Source: Rhabditoides inermis (taxonomy: Eukaryota; Nematoda; Chromadorea; Rhabditida; Rhabditidae). From it: a stretch of 64,000 nucleotides of DNA. The stretch is taken from assembly GCA_963966185.1 (NCBI GenBank), contig CAWZYM010000367.1:248501-312500 (forward strand), read 5' to 3'. The stretch's first letter is position 1. Each line of letters starts with the position of its first letter. Shown here piece by piece: positions 45,780 through 56,730 of the stretch. The notes below the pieces were generated by a model. It was not told the DNA's origin and did no database searches. It saw nothing but the letters and a program-made list of their open reading frames with translations. The translations under genes and the position numbers were made by a program.

Positions 45780-46045
45780 CGTTCTCTCTCGGACCCGGCC
45801 GCCTGCCGGGGGAGAGAGCTAGCAGCCCGAGTGACTGGAAACGACACCCACCCATCCTAGTGCGCGCGCGAGATCGCGCATAACTTCTTTCGGAGAAGAG
45901 ATACAAAGATGCCACCGACCAGTGATCTGGCCTACGGAACCGTGCGAATCTAACTAACATGACTTGGATGACTTCATATAGTTGCTAACATGTCCTTTTG
46001 ATATCGCTTCTTAAAAATTCTGAGAGGGCGCTGCGCGCCCTCACC
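45780..46045 (+). repeat. Dispersed ~340-bp repeat, copy B
   Basis: Collinear with copies A and C: CGCATAACTTCTTTC, GATACAAAGATGCC, AGTGATCTGGCCTACGG, GTGCGAATCTAACTAACATG and a terminal GAGGGCGCTGCGCGCCCTC palindrome. The CCTAAGCCAAAA block is deleted in this copy. Confidence 0.85.
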
Positions 46046-46084
46046 AATTCCACCAAATGCGGCTTCAAGCCCCCTCACAATCTA

Positions 46085-46570
46085 TACGAAACCATGTAAT
46101 TCCTTTTGATGTTTTCAAAATGTTGAAAAAAGTTACGGTTTTAGTTTGGTATTGCTAGCTGTTTTATAGTGGATAGCGATCTCGCCTATCGATCAGCGAG
46201 GCTCGAGTTCGATTTTCGGAGGGCAAAATCTTTTGAACCCAATGATTTTATAATGATATGGCATTCTGATTGTGAATCTTTCACTAGGCTTTAATGAATT
46301 GTTTTGCATATTTGTTACGAACTCAATGAACTGATTGTTATGCTCATAAAAGTGGTTATTGCGGTACTGTATATAGATTTCAATGAAACCCAATAAAAGT
46401 GCAATCCTTATGAAAAACAAAAGTGCATTCCTTTGGAAAAGTAAAGGACTCGCGTAAAAGCAGATTTAGTTTTACCCGACGTAATGCAACAAAAGCTCAT
46501 GCATTTAATCAATCGAAACGAAAATGAAAAGCTGCTCCAATCCCAAACGTTGAACAAGGAATGGTCGATT
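46085..46570 (+). repeat. Solo copy of the palindromic-element arm, with tRNA-like block
   Basis: Collinear with the right arm at 38205-38760: ATGTAATTCCTTTTGATG, GTGGATAGCGATCTCGC, TGTGAATCTTTCA, AATGAAACCCAATAAAAGTG and CCCGACGTAATGCAACAAAA. GATAGCGATCTCGC ... GCGAG forms an anticodon-like stem and GAGTTCGATTTTC a B box, so the arm probably includes a tRNA-derived promoter. It lies in the presumed BTB-gene intron, just downstream (in minus sense) of the exon at 46733-46686. Confidence 0.8.
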
Positions 46571-46685
46571 AGATCTCAACTCCCAACGTCCATTTGCAAC
46601 TTTTTGAGCTGATTTTGTCTAACATGTGTTTTGGAAAAGCAGCTACGTTCTCGCTGGGCAATGTGCCGCAGTCACATCAACTTAC

Positions 46686-48019
46686 CTGCTCGATGCTCAT
46701 GTTCATGTCCAACGCTTTCAATCCGAGAGTTGTCTGCACTCCAGTGGGCACCCAAAGAAAACAATCAGAAACATTGAATCACAGCGTCGTTCAAACATAT
46801 ACAACCTTGCATTCGCGATATGTGGCAATGTTGACAGCGGCAAGAGGCTCTACGTTCGACATCTAAACGTCTTTCTCTCTATCCAACATTCTCTCTTTCA
46901 CAAATTGTTGGTATAAAGAAATATATCAAGTAGTGTTGGGCAAAATCCTAATCTGAGTTGGATTTTGGATTTTGGATTAATCCAGATCCCAGATACTCAG
47001 GGGTTTGGATTTTGGGTTAATCCGTAATCCAAAATTGTGGATATCGGGTTTTGGATTAATCCCAAATCCAAAAATTTTGGATTTTGGTTTTCAGATTAAT
47101 CCAAATTTTGGATTTCGGATTAATCCAAGTTTAACATTGTCTTTTTGGCGTCTATATGCCTCAATAGTAGTAGGATTTGATGTTTTTGATGTTTCAGGCG
47201 CCGTGATAGATGAAAAGTTCAAATAAAGTGAAATTTCATCATTTAAAAACATAAATATTTTAATGATTAGTAAACGAGCAGAGAGCAGATTAATCCAAAA
47301 TCCATAACCCGGACATCTGGATTTTGGATTTTGGATTAATCCAAATCCCCAGAAAACTGAATTTTGGATTTCGGATAGTCCGAAATTGGGATTAATCTGA
47401 AATCCAAAATTTCTAAGATTTTGGATTAAAATTAGGATGTATCCGATTAATCAGATTAATCCACGATTAATCCAAATTTGGATTAATCCTGCCCAACACT
47501 AATGTCAAGCATCAAAAACACTACATTGTGCGCGTTATGGGCATGTTGTGTGCACTTTATGGGTATGGACTACCTGCCCGTAACATGCCCGGGACCTGCC
47601 CACAACACAACATGTAACGCGCACCGTGTAGTAAGTGTTCACCTACCTCAAGCAGCTGTTCAACGCAGGTGGCATGCATATCGGTGAGGTGGAGGCCTGT
47701 CGTGAGCGACAGCAACTCTTCGATGTAGTCTGTGTCGTCCTTGTCGAGGCAGTCTTTCTGCAACTCAATTCGATACCAACGCAACAACAAAAAATAATCC
47801 TACCCTGTGGAGAACTGCGAGAACGCTCCGAACAGCTGCCTTGCTATAGTTCTGAAGATCGAGCTCCCTGCTATTTTTGAGCAGCTGGAATAAACATAAA
47901 TCATGGATTTGATATTGTTCGGACAGCTTCTCACCGCGCGCAGAACCGGCGACGCGTTGCGCAAAACGTGCGAATGCGCGTGGAACACACCGTCCGCGCA
48001 AAGGATCCGCGTGTCGGGG
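46686..48019 (-). CDS. BTB/POZ-domain protein, five phased exons (partial)
   Basis: Exons on minus: 48019-47935, 47884-47804, 47757-47647, 46862-46806 and 46733-46686, all joined in phase 0 with GT/AG ends; the first two introns are 50 and 46 nt. The first exon carries the diagnostic BTB/POZ core ILCADGVFHAHSHVLRNASP (ligand-loop Asp-Gly, then His-x-x-x-Leu), followed by LLKNSRELDLQNYSKAAVRS and EELLSLTTGLHL. BTB domains dimerise and often recruit CUL3 ubiquitin ligase or chromatin partners. The later exons (MSNVEPLAAVNIATYRECK, LKALDMNMSIEQ) fit the helical region after the BTB fold. The start is missing: upstream of 48019 lies only about 80 bp before a (GAGACA)n array. The third intron (784 nt) holds two MITEs. 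Downstream continuation to 41937 and 40020 is likely but unproven. Confidence 0.8.
46931..47501. mobile_element. hAT-like MITE rich in TAATCC/GGATTA
   Basis: Inverted ends TAGTGTTGGGC / GCCCAACACTA are flanked by ATATCAAG (46923-46930) and ATGTCAAG (47502-47509), an 8-bp target duplication with one mismatch, as expected for hAT elements. The body is packed with GGATTAATCC, TTTGGATT and AATCCAAA in both orientations. No coding capacity. It lies inside a BTB-gene intron. A related end (TGTTGGGCAGGAATAATCC) occurs near 61643. Confidence 0.88.
47518..47640. mobile_element. Small imperfect inverted-repeat element
   Basis: CACTACATTGTGCGCGTTAT and GGCATGTTGTGTG at the left are mirrored by ACAACATGTAACGCGCACC and GTGTAGTAAGTG at the right; about 120 bp, no frame. 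It sits next to the hAT-like MITE in the same BTB intron. Confidence 0.65.
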
Positions 48020-48098
48020 CTGCGGGTATTACACATTGAGTGTATGATCACAAAAAGTAATGTTGAATATTGACAATTGTGAGGCGGAAAGAGGATGG

Positions 48099-48104
<6 letters not shown>

Positions 48105-48166
<62 letters not shown>

Positions 48167-49349
48167 CAGAGACAGAGACAGAGACAGAGACAGAGACAGA
48201 GACAGAGACAGAGACAGAGACAGAGACAGAGACAGAGACAGAGACAGAGACAGAGACAGAGACAGAGACAGAGACAGAGACAGAGACAGAGACAGAGACA
48301 GAGACAGAGACAGAGACAGAGACAGAGACAGAGACAGAGACAGAGACAGAGACAGAGACAGAGACAGAGACAGAGACAGAGACAGAGACAGAGACAGAGA
48401 CAGAGACAGAGACAGAGACAGAGACAGAGACAGAGACAGAGACAGAGACAGAGACAGAGACAGAGACAGAGACAGAGACAGAGACAGAGACAGAGACAGA
48501 GACAGAGACAGAGACAGAGACAGAGACAGAGACAGAGACAGAGACAGAGACAGAGACAGAGACAGAGACAGAGACAGAGACAGAGACAGAGACAGAGACA
48601 GAGACAGAGACAGAGACAGAGACAGAGACAGAGACAGAGACAGAGACAGAGACAGAGACAGAGACAGAGACAGAGACAGAGACAGAGACAGAGACAGAGA
48701 CAGAGACAGAGACAGAGACAGAGACAGAGACAGAGACAGAGACAGAGACAGAGACAGAGACAGAGACAGAGACAGAGACAGAGACAGAGACAGAGACAGA
48801 GACAGAGACAGAGACAGAGACAGAGACAGAGACAGAGACAGAGACAGAGACAGAGACAGAGACAGAGACAGAGACAGAGACAGAGACAGAGACAGAGACA
48901 GAGACAGAGACAGAGACAGAGACAGAGACAGAGACAGAGACAGAGACAGAGACAGAGACAGAGACAGAGACAGAGACAGAGACAGAGACAGAGACAGAGA
49001 CAGAGACAGAGACAGAGACAGAGACAGAGACAGAGACAGAGACAGAGACAGAGACAGAGACAGAGACAGAGACAGAGACAGAGACAGAGACAGAGACAGA
49101 GACAGAGACAGAGACAGAGACAGAGACAGAGACAGAGACAGAGACAGAGACAGAGACAGAGACAGAGACAGAGACAGAGACAGAGACAGAGACAGAGACA
49201 GAGACAGAGACAGAGACAGAGACAGAGACAGAGACAGAGACAGAGACAGAGACAGAGACAGAGACAGAGACAGAGACAGAGACAGAGACAGAGACAGAGA
49301 CAGAGACAGAGACAGAGACAGAGACAGAGACAGAGACAGAGACAGAGAC

Positions 49350-49402
<53 letters not shown>
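48105..49402 (+). repeat. Second (GAGACA)n array flanked by (GA)n
   Basis: About 1.2 kb of (GAGACA)n, apparently perfect by eye from about 48145 to 49358, with (GA)n on both sides. Long Arg-Asp, Thr-Glu and Gln-Arg frames are artefacts. It borders the 5' side of the BTB gene. Confidence 0.97.
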
Positions 49403-49406
<4 letters not shown>

Positions 49407-49791
49407 ATGGTGCGAGAGGGAGGGAAACACGCTACACGCACAGCACGGGAAAGCGAGGAAGGCGAGTAGAAGAGGACATAGAACCTACATCTTTCTTTTT
49501 TTTTGAGTGGGCGTGGGCGAGTGGGTGGAGGGAGGGGAAGACATAGTTGGAAGGGGAAGCGTCGCGACCGCCTCCCAGCGAGTGGACGAATAAAATGATA
49601 ACAACACGTAATGAATCTGTCCATTTCAATTTTTTGGCCGACGAAATGACGAGGACCGATGAGAAAATAATGTAAATGCGTCTCATTCCACTAGTACCAA
49701 TCGATAAATCGACGATTACAGTATTTCGTGAAAATATATTTCACACATACTTTTGTTAAGTGAATCATTGAGTGTGGTGTTTTTATTTCAG

Positions 49792-49983
49792 TACATTCAT
49801 TTGTTGTGGACAATTTATACCGTCCGCAAAAGGGATGCGTTAATCCCAACAACTCCGGACCAGTTTATTAATATTTTTCCTTCTCTCGCATCACGCGGTC
49901 GGTTCGAAATGATCTTTCTCCAGTACCCTTCATGGGCAAGGCGGGAAATAGCTCATCGAAATAGCTCACAGCTGTCTTCCTAG
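49792..49983 (+). CDS. Candidate terminal exon, unknown product
   Basis: Follows TTTTTATTTCAG and stays open for 63 codons to TAG. The translation is not low-complexity (TPDQFINIFPSLASRGRFEM). No upstream exon is identified within the preceding GAGACA region and no family is recognised, so it may be a relic or chance frame. Confidence 0.3.
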   Translation, partial: YIHLLWTIYTVRKRDALIPTTPDQFINIFPSLASRGRFEMIFLQYPSWARREIAHRNSSQLSS

Positions 49984-50300
49984 CCAGCAGAGTGACTATA
50001 ATGTGGAATAGAATGGAAGGAAGATAACAACTACAATCGTCGCCCTGGCCGGCCTATATAAAATTTACCATGGTTCCGGAATGTACATCCGGAGACATAA
50101 ATGTCACAAGTAACTTTTTTTATCTCATACTTCACACGTCTGCGTGGGCTGGTGGCAAGACGCTCCAAAATGAGATTCATCCTCTCATGTCACCTGTCTA
50201 ATTAATTACGAATTAAATTACCCACTTTTTCAGCACTTTTCAGGTACAAGTAAAAATAACTTTGTTCACAAATGCTATCAAGAGATCATACTTGATACAA
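49984..50300. other. Unannotated DNA
   Basis: AT-rich, no supported feature; leads into the next GTAAACAA module. Confidence 0.4.
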
Positions 50301-51055
50301 CTATCATGTAGACAAGTAACTAATTTTAGGTAAACAAATCAGGTAAACAAGTAAACAAACAAGTAAACAACTTCTAATCTAAGTTCTAAAGTTTACAACT
50401 TTTTCTACCGTGACCGTTAAAAGGCAGTTGAAAGCTGGATTTTATCATTTAATTATTACTATACCAATATATTCTCTCATGCAAATTGTCAGAATTTTTG
50501 CTGATTTTTGAAATTATATTTATTGTTAAATTTTTATCTTTTTAATACTCAGAAACACTCTAAAATCAATTACTCGATTACTTTTCAAAGTAGAAGGCTC
50601 AGACTTCGTATAGGTAACAAGTAAATGAATACAAACTTTAGGTGAACAAATTAAGTGAACAATTAAACAAAAAGTAAAAAAACAACAACTCCAAATCTCC
50701 TAATTTGAATGTCTAAAGAGTACTAGACTAATAGGAGAGTTCATATTTGATGGTTACAAGACAAGTAAACAAGTAAACAAAATTGTAAACAACACCAAAA
50801 CACTTGGTTTAGAACTCTAAAGTGAACTAGCTCTATAGGAGAGTTCAGAGTTCATGTTTACATGATGAATAAACATGTAAACAAAACTGTAAACAACTCG
50901 GAAATAACAGAAATTTGATGTTTCACTATAAAATTTGATGAGTCGACGCGAAGAGGCGAGCGCGCAGAAGGCGTGCGAGCCTCGGAGCGCAGTGCGGCGG
51001 CGAAGCCGCCGCCACTAGCGGGGCGCGAGCGAGCGAAGCGAGCGCGCGTCTATAA
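50301..51055 (+). repeat. Dispersed copy of the GTAAACAA / GC-hairpin module
   Basis: A diverged member of the 29.0-32.7 kb modules: GTAAACAAGTAAACAAACAA runs at 50330-50370, 50760-50790 and 50875-50895, then GC palindromes (AGCGCGCAGAAGGCGTGCG; GCGGCGGCGAAGCCGCCGCC; CGAGCGAAGCGAGCGCGCG) at 50945-51050. Confidence 0.75.
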
Positions 51056-51575
51056 TGGTATTTAATTCTAATCGATTATGGAATGGAAATCGAATGATTA
51101 TCGACTGATTATCGATCTAATATCGACGTTTGACCTTTTACCTCCTATCCCCGTTGCTAAACAGTGTTTCTCCTAGTAGGCAAGCAGGCACTAAAAATAG
51201 TTCGTGCATAACTAGCAAATAAAGTAAACACACACCTTTGATACACATCGATCTTTCTGTAATGTTACAGAAAGCTTGCTGGCACATGTTTCAATTCAAA
51301 TCATATCCGTCCCTTTTCTCAGTTAAGTAGAGACGGGCACGTCTATGAAAAAATTCACCATGTGTTATTGGTATTGTTTTTCCTGAAAAGTAGGTCATTT
51401 GACTAAGTAAGAATAATCTGAAAAGAAAGTGAAACTTCATCTACTATGGAATTTACTATGATTTTTCCAAATTGGCTGCAAACGTCACGCTTTGCAATGA
51501 GAAAGTGGGACGCGAGTCTCGAGCCATGTTTTACGACCACCAGCCGGAAAAACTGGCGAGGAGTGAGATTTCGTT
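51056..51575. other. Unannotated DNA
   Basis: Contains short ATCGATTAT-type reiterations (51065-51120) and the inverted pair TTTCTGTAATGTTACAGAAA (51255-51275). No exon found. Confidence 0.5.
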
Positions 51576-51579
51576 GCCG

Positions 51580-51895
51580 GACGCGCGATACAAACTGAGT
51601 TATTAGAAGAGTGATATGGAATAATTGCGCATAGTTTTATTTTAGTAATACTAAAACGACATCTCTGTGTAAATAGAAATCATAGTTGACAATGACCGAG
51701 AACGGGGAATGGTTGAAATGAAGTGAGAATGCCTGTATGGTGTGAGCGTGGGTTAGGGAACGCGCGATACAAACTGAGTTATTAGAAGAGTGATATCGAA
51801 TATTTGCGCTTAGATTTATTAAAGTATCCATAAAACAACATCTCTGAGTGAATACAAATCATAGTTGGCAATGACCGAGAACGGGGAATGGTTAG
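51580..51895 (+). repeat. ~138-bp direct duplication
   Basis: 51580-51719 and 51758-51894 share CGCGCGATACAAACTGAG, TTATTAGAAGAGTGATAT and CAATGACCGAGAACGGGG at a shift of about 178 bp, with moderate divergence. It lies downstream of the minus-strand gene at 52081-53006. Confidence 0.85.
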
Positions 51896-52080
51896 ACAAG
51901 CCCAACGGGTCACTCGCACTGTAGAGCGGGATCACCGGCTCCGATGCGGGCGGGTTTCCCGTAGCCTGTCCTGCCGGGGACACGACGGTACTCGTCTAAA
52001 CGGAAAGCGATATAGGAGGAGATCATCACACACACAAAAATGTAAAAAAAAAGGAAAAAAAATAATGGATGGGGTATAGC

Positions 52081-53006
<926 letters not shown>

Positions 53007-53338
53007 TGCTTGATGCTAAAATATGTGTAGTTGGAGACGCGAGGGCAGAGATACACGGGATAAACACATGTCGGCTAATGAGAGCTGTTCGTAGTGTGTT
53101 GGATTATCTGTCAGGAAAGAGTGTGGTGTGGATTACAGTGTGCCTCGGAGAGAACAGGCGGGGCGGGACGGGGGGGGGGGGGGTGTGAGCTGGTGTCGGA
53201 TGAAATGACAGACTGACTGACCGAGCGGTCTTTCATGCGATGCTGTTGGGGGCGGGGCTTTGCTGCGGCCTGCTTGACAGAAAGCCAAAGTGCGCTCTCG
53301 AAGAAGATACTGTATCTCTAAATATAGCGGTCTAGAGA
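53007..53338. other. Intergenic DNA
   Basis: Contains a 12-bp poly-G (53171-53182) and no recognised feature. It probably carries the promoter region of the minus-strand gene starting at 53006. Confidence 0.4.
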
Positions 53339-54926
53339 TCATGTATGCATATGGGGATATGGGGCAAGAGTGTGGTAATAATTAAGCCCAGATGGGTAGA
53401 CCAATCCTGCAAATGTGCACGCGGGTACATACTCATCCCTTGTGTGGTGGTTATGTTGAATATAACAGCGCAAACATTGCTGCAATGTGGAGAATACTCG
53501 TTCGATCATACCTGCACTCTCATGGTGATATGGTGTGCCCACCTTCTGCTTGATATTCATTACTTGGAGCACTTCTTTCATAAATGCCGATTTCAAGTAT
53601 GATGCACAGTCGCTCACAATGGTGTGCATTGATCCGAAACTCTCCCATGACATTTTCACTGCCTTCCAGCAGGCGGCGGATTCGAGTACACAAAGGATCT
53701 CGTAGTTGTGCCATTAGAAGCTCGCTCGTGCTTTTTCGCAACATCTGTGTTCTTTGCTTATCTGATACGGCGATCGTTTTTACCAAGAGGCAAATGGGAA
53801 ATTCCACAATATCATCGATTTCTGGGCTGTTATCCGAGAACTGATCAGGGGGATCGCAGCGAGAGAGGCAATCTGCCACAACATTCGACTTGCCGGGAAT
53901 GTAATGCAACGAGATGTCTTTTGATTGCAACTCGACAATCCATCGAGCCAAGTTATAATGGGGGGGTGTTTCCATTCAACAAATAAGTGCACGGTCTGTG
54001 ATCTGTCCACACCTCAGTGTGGTTGCCGTAATTGATGGGTTTGAAGTAGCGGAGGGCTTGAACAATGGCAAACATTTCGAGTTGGGTTGCACCCCAATTT
54101 TTCTGGGTTGGAGCGAGGGTCTTACTGAAGTACCCTATAGCAATGAGATCCTTTGAGTCGGCGCTCGCCGTCTGCATCAACACCGCTCCTATCGCCTTGC
54201 CGGACGCGTCAGTGTGCAGAATGAACTTGTCATCTTTCGCGTATGAGAGGCACGGTTTCGAAGCGAGAGCATTTTTGAGATCGTTGAAAGCGTCTACTAA
54301 CTGCTGATTCCAAAGAAATCTACCCTTTCCCTTAAACAAGTCATAAAAGTCACGAGCTCGCTTGGCGAAATTCTTACTAAATTTTCTAAAAAAAAAAGAA
54401 GGTGCATTTTCCGATGAATCTTTTGGCTTGTTTCGTTGTTTTCGGTCTGGGAAAATTAATTACGCTATCGATGTTTCTCTGGGATGAACAATATTTGTTT
54501 CCATGGATCTCATGTCCTAAAACACTATATGATCTAATCCCATTTCAGTCTTTTTCGCTGAAGCCTTCAATTTGAACATACGCAATCGGTCTAGTATTTT
54601 TCTAATTGATTTTATATAGTCTTCGAATGTAGTATCGTAAATGATGATATCGTCCATATAAGCGGATACGTTAGAGTTGACTCCACCTAATACGCGTGAC
54701 AGCACATGATTGAACGCGGCTGGTCCGTTTTTGATTCCGAATGGCACAAATCGATACAAGAAGTTACCGTAAGGTGTGGTCATTCCACACTTCCTCGTTG
54801 CATTATCACTCAATTTAAGCTGTAGAAAACCTTGTGCTAAATCAAAACTGGAAAAGTACTTGTTTCCCGCCATCTTGGCGAGCACATCATCTACTCTGGG
54901 CAATTCGTGGTGTTGAGGGATTGTAG
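53339..54926 (-). pseudogene. Decayed Ty3/gypsy pol: RT, RNase H, partial integrase
   Basis: Read on minus from 54926. An RT segment contains ELPRVDDVLAKMAGNKYFSS, the catalytic YMDDIIIY and ends near 54517. A region with stops and a poly-A run (54516-54340) still shows the connection-type RFIGK and RKFSKNFAKRARDFYDL words. RNase H follows (54339-53953; catalytic FILHTDASGKAIGAVL, TQLEMFAIVQALRYF, VWTDHRPC). A linker continues (HYIPGKSNVVADCLSR) and a piece of integrase core (53659-53339) has IVSDCASYLKSAF and a GTPYHHESAGMIER Glu-box. The integrase zinc finger and first Asp are deleted, the RT N-terminus is missing and no LTR was found. It is a dead remnant. The left end abuts unique DNA; the right end abuts a Maverick fragment. 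Confidence 0.85.
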
Positions 54927-54935
54927 TTTTATTTG

Positions 54936-55277
54936 TCTAAAATTAAAAATATCTTTACAAGAGGTTTTCTACCTCGTTTCAGTGAACAATATTATTTCAT
55001 TAAAAATATACAAAATTCTAAAAAGCCAGCGATATTCACTCTCATCGACTACAAAGGACACGTGGTGGAGGGTAACTTTTATAAAGAAGAGTTGATAAGA
55101 GCAGAAAACGATGGCGTGTATCGAGTAGAGAAAGTATTGGGAAAGCGTAAACGTGGTCATAAAATGCAAATACAAATTAAATGGCTTGGTTATGAAGAAC
55201 CTACGTGGGAGAATCTGTCGGGTCTCGTTCAGTTCGACAATAGTTTTGATATTGACTCAGTACCCTGGGTGAAATGA
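54936..55277 (+). CDS. Maverick/Polinton integrase C-terminal fragment with chromodomain
   Basis: The frame opens near the gypsy junction and ends with TGA at 55277. Reading in order: RGFLPRFSEQYYFI, an SH3-like strand set (IFTLIDYKGHVVEGNFYKEE), then a chromodomain-like VYRVEKVLGKRKRGHKMQIQ followed by IKWLGYEEPTWENLSGL. This sequence of 'W/F-S-E', 'SFY-x-E-L' and a terminal chromodomain is characteristic of the retroviral-type integrase of Mavericks/Polintons, large virus-like DNA transposons. The catalytic core is absent, so the fragment is inactive by itself. The gene is convergent with the ATPase next door: the two stop codons are directly adjacent. A Ty3 chromointegrase is the alternative, but the neighbour favours a Maverick. 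Confidence 0.75.
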   Translation, partial: SKIKNIFTRGFLPRFSEQYYFIKNIQNSKKPAIFTLIDYKGHVVEGNFYKEELIRAENDGVYRVEKVLGKRKRGHKMQIQIKWLGYEEPTWENLSGLVQFDNSFDIDSVPWVK

Positions 55278-55889
55278 CTATTTTCGTGGCACGTAGACAA
55301 TCGGCTCCTCATCACACATGTTCGTTATGACTCGACAGTCGTCTGGCGTAGATTGAGCGAGATCGATCAGTAAGTGGGAATAGTTGCGCGCCGCCATCGC
55401 ATTCTCATAGGCGTCGCATAGAAATCGGCTGTTGGTGGGGTATAGCTGTTTGGCTAGATTTCTAATTGTCAGTTTATCAGATACCATGTTCGTCAAAATT
55501 ATGTATGTACTATTGATCCGTGCACATCTGTTACTCCCAAACAGTTCCTGCGATAAAAATATAATGCTTGTGTTATAATGATGCGCTACTCTAGTGTATA
55601 AATCGTTCAAAAGAGATGGGTTTTCCTTAAAATATGAAAGCAAATCGTCTAATATTAGCAATTTATGTTTACGATTATCGAGTTCTTCTAAATCTATCAT
55701 TCCTTCGACGAATCGCACGCCCTCCGGTCTTTCCTGAGGCACTATGCCCACACAGTAGATCACCTCATCGATCGGCGTATCAAAAAGGGAGTCTCTTCTC
55801 TCCATAATCTCTCTAATGAGTGTCGATTTACCACTCATTGTCGGTCCGTTTATAGAGCAAGTGAGAGGACATTTGAATTGAAACGGCAT
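55278..55889 (-). CDS. Maverick/Polinton-type genome-packaging ATPase (A32/FtsK-HerA fold)
   Basis: A single uninterrupted frame of 203 residues from ATG 55889 to its stop at 55278. Walker A is INGPTMSGKSTLI near residues 13-25, Walker B is KLLILDDLLSYF near residues 77-88, and a sensor-like TSIIFLSQELF follows near residue 108. This matches the small packaging ATPase that pumps DNA into capsids in Mavericks, adintoviruses and relatives; length is near the family norm (about 200-250). Only this gene and the integrase end of the element remain; DNA polymerase B, protease and capsid genes are not visible. An intact frame next to truncated neighbours may mean recent insertion and rearrangement, or purifying selection. 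No splice sites or unusual codon use were noted. Confidence 0.85.
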   Translation of the reverse strand: MPFQFKCPLTCSINGPTMSGKSTLIREIMERRDSLFDTPIDEVIYCVGIVPQERPEGVRFVEGMIDLEELDNRKHKLLILDDLLSYFKENPSLLNDLYTRVAHHYNTSIIFLSQELFGSNRCARINSTYIILTNMVSDKLTIRNLAKQLYPTNSRFLCDAYENAMAARNYSHLLIDLAQSTPDDCRVITNMCDEEPIVYVPRK

Positions 55890-56236
55890 TGCGCAACTGA
55901 CACACTAGCACGACTGACTGGTCCTTTGACGTCATGATGAGTCATAATTGCAGACAGTCTCAGACTATTGTGAAATCAAAGACTGAGTACCATGCTCGCT
56001 CCACACACACCCACAAACACACACCCACGTCTCATTCGCAGAGAAGTTTTTTGTAAGATTAGCTTGCCCTTTTCTTTCTTAAAAAATCTTTATGGTTTCT
56101 TTATTTGTTTTTGAGGAATGTGTGACTTTCACGATGTGCAGTGTGGTGGCTGTGATACAGGATATGCCTGTTGCGTGGACAGGCTCGGAGAGGAGAGGTG
56201 CGTCCTCGACGATGTTGACGGAGGAGGTGAGTGGGA
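55890..56236. other. Flank of Maverick fragment
   Basis: Short GACGTCATGATGAGTCATAA (CRE/AP-1-like) sequence at 55930-55950 and CACACACCCACAAACACACA near 56005. No second Maverick gene or terminal inverted repeat is recognised. Confidence 0.45.

Positions 56237-56275
<39 letters not shown>
56237..56275 (+). repeat. (GT)n microsatellite
   Basis: About 39 bp of perfect GT dinucleotides. Confidence 0.95.
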
Positions 56276-56278
<3 letters not shown>

Positions 56279-56314
56279 AGAGCGGAATGATTGTATCAGT
56301 TATCTGTCATAGGC

Positions 56315-56730
56315 GTCCCCGTTAAGTAAACAAATAAGTAAACAACTCCAAGTATCAATTTAAAGGTATCTAACGTGTACTAGACCAAGTTATGAGTTCA
56401 TATTTGTTGTTTATATGTGAAGCAAACAAGTAAACAAGTTTGTAAACAACTCAGAAATGTGTTTTAAAGGTCTCTAATGTGTAGTCTACAAAGTACTCAG
56501 TTCAATTGTTTTGTTTGTTTCACATGTAAACAAGTAAACAAGTACAAATCTCATTTAAAAGGTACCTTACGTGTACTAGACCAAGTACTGAGTTCATATT
56601 TGTTGTTTGAAGTTATGTTATGAGTATATATTTAAAGGTTATATAGCGGAAAGGCGAGCGCGCCGAAGGCGCGCGAGCCTTGGAGCAAACGCGGCCGGAG
56701 GCGAGCGAAGCGAGCCTCCGGCCGCTAGTC
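56315..56730 (+). repeat. Dispersed copy of the GTAAACAA / GC-hairpin module
   Basis: Closest to the 29.0-31.1 kb modules: AAAGGTATCTAACGTGTACT, ACCAAGTACTGAGTTCATAT, GTAAACAAGTAAACAAG, then AGCGGAAAGGCGAGCGCGCC and CCGGAGGCGAGCGAAGCGAG. It ends with GGCCGCTAG at 56729 (one GC palindrome is deleted). The 5' half with octamer and CArG box is missing. Confidence 0.85.

Noticed and set aside
48029..49624. Long Arg-Asp, Thr-Glu, Gln-Arg, Ser-Leu and Ser-Val frames
   Set aside because: All frames of the second (GAGACA)n array are open; not genes.
55930..55950. CRE/AP-1-like TGACGTCATGATGAGTCA as a Maverick promoter
   Set aside because: A single occurrence about 40 bp upstream of the ATPase start; interesting position but no second line of evidence.
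56092..56312. Cys-Val frames near 56.2 kb
   Set aside because: Generated by (GT)n translation.
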